64,000 nt of DNA, taken from positions 76,872,382 through 76,936,381 of the forward strand of contig CM042016.1 of assembly GCA_023525715.1 (NCBI GenBank), given 5' to 3'. This document shows, piece by piece, positions 8,846 through 17,394 of this stretch (its first letter is position 1; the number at the start of each line of letters is the position of its first letter). Made by a program: the position numbers and the translations under genes. The notes below the pieces were generated by a model, which saw only the letters and a program-made list of their open reading frames with translations, was not told the origin of the DNA and did no database searches. The DNA comes from Cichorium intybus. Its lineage: Eukaryota; Streptophyta; Magnoliopsida; Asterales; Asteraceae.

Positions 8846-11074
8846 TCACCCATCAGCTTCCACTTTGAGCAACTCCTTCAAGCCATCCACTCCAAGCTCT
8901 CCCAAACTCAGCAAACCTGCATAGTCAAGAGTCGCGAATTCTTCCATCGCATCATCAACCTCCCTAGCACACTCAGACGCCGAACTCCCCTCCCCGATAT
9001 CCAGACCCTCAATCTTTAATTCCTGGCGAAGACCGCGCCTACCTGCTTCTTCTCCAGCCACATAGCTTGTGCGGCGAATGCGATTAATCCCGTGCATAAA
9101 TTCGGAAATTAGGAAAACCTTTTCCACGATCCTGGCGGCACCTTCCTCTACAACCCACTTAAGATCCTCTTCCACCGCTTTCAAAGCGACCCCCTTCTCC
9201 TCTAAAAGACGATCTTTCTCACACAGCTCAGCATCCACATTCTCCAACCGAATCATCATGGCCTCATTATCCCGATTAAGTCTCTCCATTTGCTCTTCCA
9301 CGGACATTTTTTCTGCGACCAATATCTCACATTTGCTGTCGAATTGGCGAGCAGCAGCCTCCAGCCGGACAATCTGGCTTTCTAAATCTTTGTTCGCCTC
9401 ACGTAAACGGGCATTTTCACTTAGAGCATTCCGAGCCTCAAGCTTTAAAGATTCTTGAAGAGAAGAGGAGGATGACAGGCGCTCTATCCTCTTCGCCGCA
9501 GCTGCCAAGTAATAAGCAGACTGCGCGGAAGCAAACCTAAGCGTACTCACCAGATTCTCATGAGAAAAAATTTCCATCTCGGCCTCTGCAGCCGGTGGGA
9601 ACGCATGAAGAGCGAAATCAACAACATTCTCTTGAGGAAACAAGCGCGATCCATTAACAAGTTTCCACTCAGGAACGAACGGCAAAGAAGAGAAATCGGT
9701 AAACACACGAGTATTCAAAGCTGCACCGTCACTTTCACCAGCCCCAGAAGCATCCTCACCCCCAGCACCAGCATCAGAAGAACCATCCACGTCGCCCCCA
9801 AAACCTTTCACCCCGCCAGACCCGGACAAGATTTTCGGGTCAAAGGATAACTCCTCCTCATGACTTTCACCACCAATACTCTCGGACCCCGCAGAAGTTT
9901 TATTTGTCCCAGCTTTTGTCCCCTCATCATCAGGGATATCTATTACACAGAGATCATCCTCCTTCAATTTGTTTAGCAAGTGGCGACGATTCACCCTCCT
10001 GACCAACCTCATGTCTGGAGGATTCTCAACTCCCCCCATTGATTCCCACGCAAATTTCCTCTTATGCGCCAACCTAGCGGACCCCCTCAGAATACCTTCT
10101 TTGCTATCTTGCATCGGTTCAACAGACCCCTCACGATTACCCTTTGACAACCCCCCAACCCTTGTATCAATCAAAGGAATATTCCCGGAGGCACCCTCAC
10201 CAGTATTTTTATCACCCAAATCATGCACCTCTTTAACCCGTGCAGCAATATCCGGATCGCGAAAAGTAAATGATGGAGCCACTTTGTTAACAAGATCAAC
10301 CTCTCGATACTTCAGTTCCCCTTTTCCCCACTTTACACGGAGCATCTGCAAGGCAAAAAGAAAAAATATATAAAAAAAATTCAACCAAAACAAAGTAGGA
10401 AAAAGACGATCTATACTTTTTCGCAGTACATAAAACTCCGGCATCTTCCCTCGCAGACGCCATGCTGTACTCAGGCCTCCTCCGGCCAGAATGAATTCCG
10501 GAAACTCCTCTGGAACAACTCGAAAACCGTTTAGGGTTTTTACTACCTGTTCTTGATGGGGATATAATTTAGGAATCTGATCAGAAGCAGCGCCAGTCCG
10601 ATAATACACTTTACCAACACGCGAAAGATTAACCCACAACCATTTATCCTGCCAGTTTTTAGGAGAATACTTGGGCTCCGGAATTAATGTATGAACGGAA
10701 GTTCTTCTATAAAAGGCATAGTTCTCTCTAGAAGCAGCGAGACGAAAAAAATGTTTGAAAACAAAGAAATCGGGCATAATACCTAGACCACGGCACAAAA
10801 GCTCAAAAGCCACTATCTTATTGATAGAGTTTGTTGTCAACTGATGCAAACCAACGTTGTCACGGCGCAGAACTTCATCCATAAAGTCGGATGTTGGAAG
10901 ACGGTAACCGGCATCAAAAGTTTTTAAGTAAACGCCGGTCTTCCCATCAGGAGGCAAAGAAAACCCTACATCGGCATCAGGAAGGAGGACTCCATCTTCC
11001 GGTTGAAAACCATATCGCTCTACTAAAGGACCGTTAACATCATCCGGAATCTCCTGACGATCGTGTTCAGCCAT
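8846..11074 (-). CDS. Antisense ORF (aORF) of element A, Transposase_28-like / putative gypsy-type protein
   Basis: A 742-codon uninterrupted frame on the strand opposite pol, starting MAEHDRQEIPDDVNGPL. Residues about 15-230 form a conserved domain also present in B and D (GYRLPTSDF, FELLCRGLGI, KYSPKNWQDKWLWVN, EFILAGGGLSTAWRLRGKMP). It resembles the plant family named 'putative gypsy type transposon' (Transposase_28 in Pfam, from memory). The middle is Gly/Ser/Asp-rich and acidic. A long coiled coil spans about 540-665, followed by HGINRIRRTSYVAGEEAGRRG. Function is unknown. About residues 217-240, rich in Phe and Leu, correspond to an intron in D and are probably unspliced intron, not a membrane segment. 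Transcription would start near the 3' LTR. Confidence 0.85.
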   Translation of the reverse strand: MAEHDRQEIPDDVNGPLVERYGFQPEDGVLLPDADVGFSLPPDGKTGVYLKTFDAGYRLPTSDFMDEVLRRDNVGLHQLTTNSINKIVAFELLCRGLGIMPDFFVFKHFFRLAASRENYAFYRRTSVHTLIPEPKYSPKNWQDKWLWVNLSRVGKVYYRTGAASDQIPKLYPHQEQVVKTLNGFRVVPEEFPEFILAGGGLSTAWRLRGKMPEFYVLRKSIDRLFPTLFWLNFFYIFFLFALQMLRVKWGKGELKYREVDLVNKVAPSFTFRDPDIAARVKEVHDLGDKNTGEGASGNIPLIDTRVGGLSKGNREGSVEPMQDSKEGILRGSARLAHKRKFAWESMGGVENPPDMRLVRRVNRRHLLNKLKEDDLCVIDIPDDEGTKAGTNKTSAGSESIGGESHEEELSFDPKILSGSGGVKGFGGDVDGSSDAGAGGEDASGAGESDGAALNTRVFTDFSSLPFVPEWKLVNGSRLFPQENVVDFALHAFPPAAEAEMEIFSHENLVSTLRFASAQSAYYLAAAAKRIERLSSSSSLQESLKLEARNALSENARLREANKDLESQIVRLEAAARQFDSKCEILVAEKMSVEEQMERLNRDNEAMMIRLENVDAELCEKDRLLEEKGVALKAVEEDLKWVVEEGAARIVEKVFLISEFMHGINRIRRTSYVAGEEAGRRGLRQELKIEGLDIGEGSSASECAREVDDAMEEFATLDYAGLLSLGELGVDGLKELLKVEADG
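10346..10416 (-). other. Probable 71-nt intron inside element A aORF
   Basis: On the minus strand it starts GTATAG and ends in a pyrimidine-rich stretch with TTGCAG. It matches the intron position in element D (48068-48188) after the codons for MPEFYVLRK. Exon 2 here lacks about 29 nt relative to D. The deletion makes the spliced message go out of frame while the unspliced one stays open. Confidence 0.65.
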
Positions 11075-11300
11075 TTTTTAAGACGAAAAGGGGGGAGAAG
11101 AGCACAAGAGAGAAGATAATAGAAGAAAATTGAAAGTAAGGAAAAGAGTAAAACGGAGAAAGAGAAATTAATAACCCTAAAAGGATAAGAAAGGAAGCGG
11201 GAAATCGAAAATCGTTCCTAATGATGGAAACGGACAAGTCACATCACTCACGTCAACCATAATAACGCCGATTCCTTCGGAAAGCGAACCGCCTTTTTCC

Positions 11301-11359
11301 AATCTTGCTAGTCAAAACTAGACCACGTCATCGCCTTGACTAACAAGACTGGGGGGACT
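11301..11359 (+). other. Stem-loop and polypurine tract of element A
   Basis: Arms 11301-11315 and 11336-11350 pair at 13 of 15 positions around a 20-nt loop. They are followed at once by the PPT GGGGGGACT (11351-11359) and the 3' LTR. Similar stem-loops precede the PPT in B, C and D. Confidence 0.7.
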
Positions 11360-11921
11360 TGATAGTATATCACACGGATACGCATAAGCTTCCCACCAGC
11401 ACGCCAGCGGCACGGCTCGCCAGCATTTAGACAGACAGCCAGCCGCTAGAGGCCTGGCTGGACCTTATCCGACTCGATAGTCGCTAAATGGCTGATAGCC
11501 ACATGTACCAATATTAGAACGACACGTCACCCAGTAACGGTCATCGTGCGAACCATTTAGACACGAACGAATCATGTGGTCCCCGAACTACCACCTGACC
11601 AGAGGAATGAACCAATCACAGCTAACGCCAGACAATCGACCAATAAGGAAAGGATCCACTACCAACTGACAAGTGGTCCCCTCGCAGGTATAACGGTATA
11701 TGATAATCACACCCTTGGTGAGATCATCATCGCATTACCACTTTATCTGACCTTTTCCCGTATTCTCTCCATACTTTCCGATCACCATACTAACTTAACC
11801 GTCGGAGCGCCCTCCCGGGATCGCCTCCCAGAGTGCGTCTGACCCAATTTCTTTATTATTGTGAGCTCAGGTCAAGGATTCCAGCGTTCAGAGAATCAGT
11901 CCAAGGCTAGAGTTTGCATCA
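11360..11921 (+). repeat. 3' LTR of element A
   Basis: 562 bp, the partner of 2072-2633. The right copy of the target duplication, CCAGG, follows at 11922-11926. Confidence 0.95.
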
Positions 11922-12280
11922 CCAGGAATATTTTAAAAGGTTTAAAATACATCTTATATATATTATAATTAAAAGTTAATATTATATGTATAAGATAATT
12001 GGTCAGTCAAATCAATAATAGGACTCATTCACGAAGCTGGTCTATAAGGAGGGTATAAGGAAACTGCCTATAAAATGGCGGTTGAATGGGTGTCCACTCT
12101 CACCCACCGCTCTCTTGATCAGTGGAGGGTCGTTAGCCGAACGGGTTTGATAGGACAACTTAATCAAATTAAAAGTATAATGTTATTAATGAAAGTACTA
12201 GAACAGCTTTATAAAATCCCAAATCTAGTTACTTTAGGAAAAATGTGAATAGATGCTAACCCATGAAATTGCACATTACA

Positions 12281-12341
12281 CTTTATGAAACATTAGTGGA
12301 GCGTGTGTGGTTTACCGGCACACTAATAGGGGTTCATAAAG
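12281..12341 (+). other. Conserved-loop stem-loop, copy 1
   Basis: Outer stem CTTTATGAA (12281-12289) pairs with TTCATAAAG (12333-12341). Inner stem ATTAGTG (12292-12298) pairs with CACTAAT (12321-12327). The 22-nt loop starts GAGCGTGTGTGG and ends ACCGGCA. A further ATTAC/GTAAT pair (12275-12279, 12346-12350) may extend it. Confidence 0.75.
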
Positions 12342-12362
12342 AGTGGTAATGGGTTTCTCATA

Positions 12363-12423
12363 ATTTATCATCGTTGATGGAGCGTGTATGGTTAACCGGC
12401 ACATCAAATTAGAGATGATAAAT
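12363..12423 (+). other. Conserved-loop stem-loop, copy 2
   Basis: Outer stem ATTTATCATC (12363-12372) pairs perfectly with GATGATAAAT (12414-12423). Inner stem TTGATG (12374-12379) pairs with CATCAA (12402-12407). The 22-nt loop differs from copy 1 by two bases, while both stems are different sequences. Confidence 0.75.
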
Positions 12424-12462
12424 GACATTGAGGTTACCAGGCTAATTTGCATGGTTATTCAC

Positions 12463-12515
12463 ATCTCGTTTGTGATCCTCGGCATCCCAGTCACAAACAT
12501 TAGAGCATATCCGAG
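12463..12515 (+). other. Stem-loop with CGGCATCC loop, copy 1
   Basis: Outer ATCTCG (12463-12468) pairs with CGAGAT (about 12510-12515). Inner GTTTGTGA (12468-12475, sharing one base) pairs with TCACAAAC (12491-12498). The loop is 15 nt and contains CTCGGCATCCC. A GCATG/CATGC pair further out may close the whole structure. Confidence 0.55.
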
Positions 12516-12614
12516 ATTAAACATGCCATTGAACAGTTCAATGAATCTCACAGATTTAGGAATTTCATAAGACTGAAATTGATAAATGTTTATCTACATT
12601 AATGACCACTGTGT

Positions 12615-12639
12615 TGTGATTACGGCATCCTTCTTCACA
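12615..12639 (+). other. Stem-loop with CGGCATCC loop, copy 2
   Basis: TGTGA (12615-12619) pairs with TCACA (12635-12639) around a 15-nt loop containing ACGGCATCC. Loop length and core match the structure at 12468-12498. Confidence 0.5.
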
Positions 12640-13920
12640 GCATAGTTAGGGTAATTTGGATCCTAGCCTTGTTAAATAATAAATTGGGTAAATGTTTAAG
12701 AGGATTAAAATTAAACCAATAAATTTAAAATTTTATAGATGTCTAAAGATAGTGTCTATTCTCCTCCTTCTCCACCTTCACCCATTTCTGAGAGTCTCAG
12801 AAAGCACCTGTTAAATATGGCAATGCTGACTGGCCTGAACTATGTGGTATGGCTTCGCAAATAGAGAATGGTTCTTTGTTTTGCTGGCAAGCCATATCTG
12901 ATTGACTATCCGCTCCCCAAAGCATGGCATCACACATTTGTGATGAGCATGACTCCTTGACTATTTAGTCTAAGGAAGTTCGTTGCCTTATGCTATTGAT
13001 CATTGACCCCGAGTTCCGCAGGGATTTAGAATTCCTGGGGTCAGATAAGTTAGCACAGCTAGTTGAGGAAAGGTTTCGAGAACCGGTTGACAAAGAGTGA
13101 ACTAAGATATTCAAAGAGCTTAAAGTGTGTAAGCTGGAAGGAAGTAGCACCCGTTTGCGTGTTCCCAAGATTTAAGGATACATAGGCAAAATGAATAAGA
13201 TTGGTTCCTTTTGATCGGGAGTTAAGCATTAGCTCGACTCGCTGATCTGTCCATCCCGATGTACAGGAAGGGTAACCAAATAAGACAATCATGGAAATGC
13301 ATTCAGTGTTGACTCTGTATGAGTCTCATGGGGAAGCATAGTTCCATTGATTCAACTGCTTCAGGATTGAGTTCAGTATTAAGGCGCACCAAGAAATGAT
13401 CCAGATCGTCTGGACCGATTGCTCGATGTCTCAAACTGGGAATCCACAAGGTGGGACACAGTCACAAAAAGATTGAAAAATTGCTCCGAAGCCGAATAGT
13501 TTGGTAACTCAGGAATATCTTAGAAACTTAGAACTCTTGATCCTCATTTCCTTGATACAGAATGTGTTTCTCACATTTGCTCTGTGTGCATGGACTCAGT
13601 AGGATGCGGGGTATTGTTGCATAGGAGCACATTCGGATTGGATCTGAAGCTCATGCGATTTTGGAGTTAAATTAGATATTCGTTCATGTTATTATTTTAT
13701 AGATACATATAACATTGTTTCGCATAGTACATTGTTCTGAGGATAATTCTGGTTTGATAAAATATTTTCTTTTAAAACATGGTTGTTTTAATTATCCTCA
13801 AAATGTTGTGTGAATGTATTGATGGGATAAATGGTAATAACTTGAATGTTGATGCATCCAAAGTGTTTGGATTCATGAATTGTGTCCTCTATGATTGTTA
13901 TAGTAAAATTTTATAAGGAT

Positions 13921-13988
13921 CAATTCAACCAAAGGTCCAGTTGGACAGGACTTTGGAATTATTTGACTCAGAGTCACATGATGAATTG
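13921..13988 (+). other. Three-way-junction-like fold, copy 1
   Basis: Closing stem CAATTCA (13921-13927) pairs with TGAATTG (13982-13988). First arm CCAAAGGTCC (13929-13938) pairs with GGACTTTGG (13948-13956, one bulge). Second arm TGACTC-A-GAGTCA spans 13964-13976. Confidence 0.6.
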
Positions 13989-14010
13989 AGTTCCTAAAAA
14001 AATCAATTGT

Positions 14011-14098
14011 TTCAAGAAATGAATCACCCAAAGATCCAATGGATAGGACTTTTTGGAATCAGTTGACTTAGAGTCAGGTGATGATTGCATATCTTGAA
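14011..14098 (+). other. Three-way-junction-like fold, copy 2
   Basis: Closing stems TTCAAGA (14011-14017) with TCTTGAA (14092-14098) and ATCACC (14023-14028) with GGTGAT (14078-14083). First arm CCAAAGATCC (14028-14037) with 14046-14056. Second arm TGACT-TAG-AGTCA (14064-14076). Arms resemble copy 1, but the closing stems differ in sequence and still pair. Confidence 0.6.
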
Positions 14099-14346
14099 CA
14101 ATATTAATAAAGTCATAAATTCACATAGAGATGTAAAAGACATTAAGATTATGAGCATCGGACACATTAGTTACTATGTGTTGCTCGAATATTCGGACAG
14201 AACACAATTAATTATACTTCACAATATTTGCCAATTAGTATGACAAATATGGCTTCGCTTATTAGAATAAGAGATTGAATTGAAACCCTGAACTATTCAA
14301 GGACTTCAAAGGAAGTATAAGATCAACAGAACCTGAGTGAAAACAT

Positions 14347-14368
14347 ACTGAGAAAGGAGTTTCACAGT
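14347..14368 (+). other. AAAGGAGTTT hairpin, copy 1
   Basis: ACTGAGAAA pairs with TTTCACAGT at 8 of 9 positions around a GGAG loop. Other members are at 15736-15751 and 16169-16188. Confidence 0.5.
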
Positions 14369-14879
14369 TTATCCTCTTCCAACAACATTAATGATTATAA
14401 TGTGTCTTAGGAAAGATGATGGAGCATTGATTGAATAATTCGATCCTCGATGTATAAGATATATTTCCCAATTAGTTTTTCGATGAATTGAATATTCAAC
14501 CAGTCAGACCAGAGAAACCATATTACGACCATATCTTAAGTCTAAGTAGGTTATGCTGACACTGTCTGAAATGTAAAGCTGGGATCATCCCACCTGCACA
14601 TAGAAAGTTTAGGGTCATGTAGCGTTCGTCTGAACCTCATGACAAGCCTGCCACTGATCAGCAATGTCATTTCATTGGCCATCCCGGTTGTACCTATGAA
14701 AGAAGAGTTCTTTTGGAAAGGACTCAAGTTCTAAGGAAACAGTGGGAGTAAGAATAATCCTGAATGAGTTTAGGGATTAGCCAAAATGAAAGAACCTCTA
14801 GCCATCTCTTGGCTTTGACCAGGAATCGGATTCTTGTTAAACCTGACATACTCTTCTCTTCGCTTAACCAGTAGTGATG

Positions 14880-14947
14880 GTCACCGTCATGAAGTATCAT
14901 GATCTGGGTGACATACCAATTAGTGGTAAAACACTAAAGATGGTATG
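14880..14947 (+). other. Two adjacent two-tier stem-loops
   Basis: GTCACC (14880-14885) with GGTGAC (14907-14912) encloses a TCATGA/TCATGA pair. CATACC (14912-14917) with GGTATG (14942-14947) encloses TTAGTG (14920-14925) with CACTAA (14932-14937). Confidence 0.5.
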
Positions 14948-15232
14948 GATAAGTAATCCAACTACTTGGAAGCATTGGTGAGCCCGATTGCTGCCAAATA
15001 AGAGAACCTTAGGGTGAGATACAGTCTATGTGTCAATTTGATTGAATCTTACACCTGGTCTAACAACCAGTGGAGTAATTGAATCATCAAAAGAAAGTAA
15101 CATAGATAGAAATGTACTTACAGAACATCTGGTTGAGTGAGTCGATACTCAGAGTCAAGTAATTGATTTTGAGAAGAAGCACTCTCAATAGAAGATGAAA
15201 TCCGAAAGGATACTGTTCAGTATATATGCACC

Positions 15233-15289
15233 TTGTGAATCATTAGTGGAGCGTGTGTGGTTTACCGGCACACTAATAGGGACTCACAA
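15233..15289 (+). other. Conserved-loop stem-loop, copy 3
   Basis: Outer TTGTGA (15233-15238) pairs with TCACAA (15284-15289). Inner ATTAGTG (15242-15248) pairs with CACTAAT (15271-15277). The 22-nt loop (15249-15270) is identical to copy 1. The outer stem differs from copy 1 on both sides, compatibly. Confidence 0.75.
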
Positions 15290-15319
15290 AGAGCGTTCCA
15301 ATACAAAGGTACATGGGCC

Positions 15320-15344
15320 CGAGATTACTCCCACGGACATCTCG
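15320..15344 (+). other. Hairpin CGAGAT/ATCTCG
   Basis: CGAGAT (15320-15325) pairs with ATCTCG (15339-15344), just downstream of conserved-loop copy 3. The stem sequence is the same as the outer stem at 12463-12515 with the arms swapped. Confidence 0.4.
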
Positions 15345-15356
15345 CAAGAAAGGACA

Positions 15357-15406
15357 TTCGGATTCTCAAAGTATGCCAAAAGTTTGCATTTTGTGAATAG
15401 CCTGAA
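15357..15406 (+). other. TTCGG-ATTCTCAAA stem-loop, copy 1
   Basis: TTCGG then ATTCTCAAA (15357-15370) pair with TTTGTGAAT (15390-15398, one mismatch) and CC-T-GAA (15401-15406, one bulge). ATGC/GCAT pairing lies inside. Repeated at 15439-15491. Confidence 0.5.
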
Positions 15407-15438
15407 AGAATTCCATTAATACGTCAGGAAGGTTTGGA

Positions 15439-15491
15439 TTTCGGATTCTCAAAATATGCCAAAAGTTCTAGAGTTTGTGAATAGTCCGAAA
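15439..15491 (+). other. TTCGG-ATTCTCAAA stem-loop, copy 2
   Basis: TTTCGG (15439-15444) pairs perfectly with CCGAAA (15486-15491). ATTCTCAAA (15445-15453) pairs with TTTGTGAAT (15474-15482). Tandem relative of 15357-15406. Confidence 0.5.
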
Positions 15492-15735
15492 AAGTCATAT
15501 AATCGTGTCAAAGCCAGTGGGACTGTCGTTGTTATCTGCTATCACTATATGTGGGTTACATACTGTTTCTAGGAAACGTCTTTTATCATTACAAAGTGTA
15601 ATGAATTGGTGTTAAGAGACGGGTCGCTATGAAAGACTTTAAGAGATACAACATACTCAGGTGGTTGTGAACATCTATTAGATAGATCGAAATTCTGCCA
15701 ATATGATATTGATGAGATTCAAGATGCATCACCCG

Positions 15736-15751
15736 AGGAAAGGAGTTTCCT
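15736..15751 (+). other. AAAGGAGTTT hairpin, copy 2
   Basis: AGGAAA, loop GGAG, TTTCCT: a perfect 6-bp stem whose outer bases differ from the other two copies. Confidence 0.5.
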
Positions 15752-16168
15752 ATCATTGCAACGTGTGATGACTTGGCATGAAAGCAGTAAAAAGGGTGCA
15801 TCATACTCACATAGTTCATAGACATCTATCGGATAGATGAAACTAACAGTATAGATCTAGCCATTGAAAATATGATCTTGATGAGATTCAAGATGCATAA
15901 GAAAAAGTCTCTGAAAGGAAATAATTTTCAAAAATCATGACACAGAGATAATAAATAATCTTTAGATTCCGAAAGGGTTCGGGATAAGATTAGATCGGAT
16001 TCCACGAATTTGTTGGATCGATCAGAAGTGTCATGAACATGTCATGATGACTTGATTCTTAGAACATAGTAAGTTGGTTTTAGGATATGACCTAGATGAG
16101 AATACTGGATGGATTTCGAACATACGTGAGAAGTCATTGGGAAATGATTGGGGTGAATGTTAGTAACA

Positions 16169-16188
16169 ATTTGAAAGGAGTTTCAAAT
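16169..16188 (+). other. AAAGGAGTTT hairpin, copy 3
   Basis: ATTTGAAA, loop GGAG, TTTCAAAT: a perfect 8-bp stem. Confidence 0.55.
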
Positions 16189-16236
16189 CGGTATTTATTT
16201 ACATCGGGACGTGGTAAGACTTTATGGTTTAAAGAG

Positions 16237-16294
16237 TTTCGTTGGATTCTGATGGAGCGCGTGTGGTTCACCGGCACATCATAACACCTCGAAA
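16237..16294 (+). other. Conserved-loop stem-loop, copy 4
   Basis: Outer TTTCG (16237-16241) pairs with CGAAA (16290-16294). Inner TGATG (16250-16254) pairs with CATCA (16277-16281). The 22-nt loop (16255-16276) differs from copy 1 at two positions. A third independent outer stem on the same loop. Confidence 0.7.
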
Positions 16295-17383
16295 TAGTAT
16301 TAGGGTGTAGTCATGTTGACTAAAGACCCCGAGAACCATGGGTAGTCACAGTACACATCACTGGAATGGAGTTGTGAGTGAGAAAGACAGAATAACAAAT
16401 TGAGATATCATCAGAAGAGTGTCCGATTAGATTGTCTGCAATAAAGTGTATCAGTGTATGACACTTGGATACATAGAAAGAGTGAAAAGGTTATTTAGTT
16501 AAAATAGACATAGATAAAAAGGCTTGAATTGAAAGGTTAAAAAGAAAATAAGAAACCGATAATAGTTTTATGACAAATCCGACTTGGTGATTACCTTGTG
16601 GAGACTTGGTAATAAGCAGGAGTAGCTGCCAGTCATATTTTATGTTTCGCTTTTGCATGTTTTACTTCCCGAATAATTCAATTATTCAAAAGGTCCACAG
16701 TCGCTCATACTTTGTCAAGTAAGTATTGAATCAAGACTGTCATGAATTGGTTTGTAGATTGTCTAAGGAGTTAGACATAGCAATAAGATTGCTACAACGT
16801 TCATGAGTACTTAGAAATGGAGAATTGAGTATTGGATAAACCCACGCTCAATAGATTGCTTTATGGATTATATCACAAGCAATGTTGAGACGATAATATC
16901 TTATGATCTTGAAGTGTAGAGATATGAGTTATAATTTACGAGGCAGTTGTTCATTGATAATACGAAAACGCATCGGTAACTCGATGTTATAAAACATGTT
17001 GTTGTGAATGATTTGACTGGTAAAGGATATAAGCATATGAGTCGAAGCTAATTCGTTCCTTGACCCTGATGGGAAACAGATATCTATAGGCCTCTCGATG
17101 ATTTTGAAGTTGACTAAAGTGCTAGCCAGCCATGACTGAATTGATGTGTTCAATTAGAAGTCTTATGTCATATGCAAATCGGAAATCGGGAAATAGAGTA
17201 CCGGACATAGATTGATCTCAATCCATGTCTCATGTCCGGAAATGTCTTGTTGAACGAAGGATCATATGATCACTTATCTATGGACAGAATTGACTAGGTC
17301 AGAGTTTGGCAGTAGTTTCTAGGAAGCTACAATTTGCTTGTCAATTAGAAGGTTAATTGGCAATTATAGTCATAGACTTATCC

Positions 17384-17394
17384 AAGTGGGAGAC
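17384..17394 (+). other. Polypurine tract of copia LARD
   Basis: AAGTGGGAGAC immediately before the TGTTGG start of the 3' LTR, the usual copia PPT form. Confidence 0.8.

Larger units (their letters stand above)
2072..11921 (+). mobile_element. Element A: Ty3/gypsy Tat-lineage retrotransposon with antisense ORF
   Basis: Full-length element with two 562-bp LTRs (TGATAG...GCATCA), perfect 5-bp target duplications CCAGG at 2067-2071 and 11922-11926, a PBS after the 5' LTR and a G-rich PPT before the 3' LTR. I count about 13 differences between the LTRs (about 97.7% identity), so it is fairly young and younger than the host LARD. Order: gag, protease, RT, RNase H, archaeal-type RNase H, integrase, tandem repeats, antisense ORF. 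The extra RNase H and antisense ORF are known traits of the Tat clade. Two in-frame stops in pol suggest it cannot now move by itself. Confidence 0.93.
11927..17383 (+). other. Structured non-coding internal domain of the copia LARD
   Basis: About 5.4 kb with no credible ORF and no gag/pol motif. Scattered through it are many stem-loops in recurrent families: a conserved 22-nt loop (four copies), a CGGCATCC loop (two), a three-way-junction fold (two), an AAAGGAGTTT hairpin (three) and a repeated TTCGG stem (two). Two-tier stems occur at 12078-12110 (GCGGT/ACCGC around GGGTG/CACCC) and 14880-14947. LARD internal domains in cereals have been described as conserved non-coding RNA with predicted structure, which fits. 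Within this domain I see nothing coding. Confidence 0.7.

Noticed and set aside
10346..10416. Hydrophobic segment of the element A aORF as a transmembrane helix
   Set aside because: It coincides with the intron seen in element D, so it is most likely read-through of intron sequence.
12727..13300. Weak frames in the LARD (for example from ATG 12738) as a decayed gag
   Set aside because: I found no gag motif or zinc knuckle and no sustained reading frame, although PPSPPSPIS-like codons occur briefly.
16249..16281. CTGATG next to a stem-loop, considered as a hammerhead ribozyme
   Set aside because: The GAAA core and cleavage triplet are missing, the other three copies of the structure lack CTGATGA, and the stem layout does not fit.
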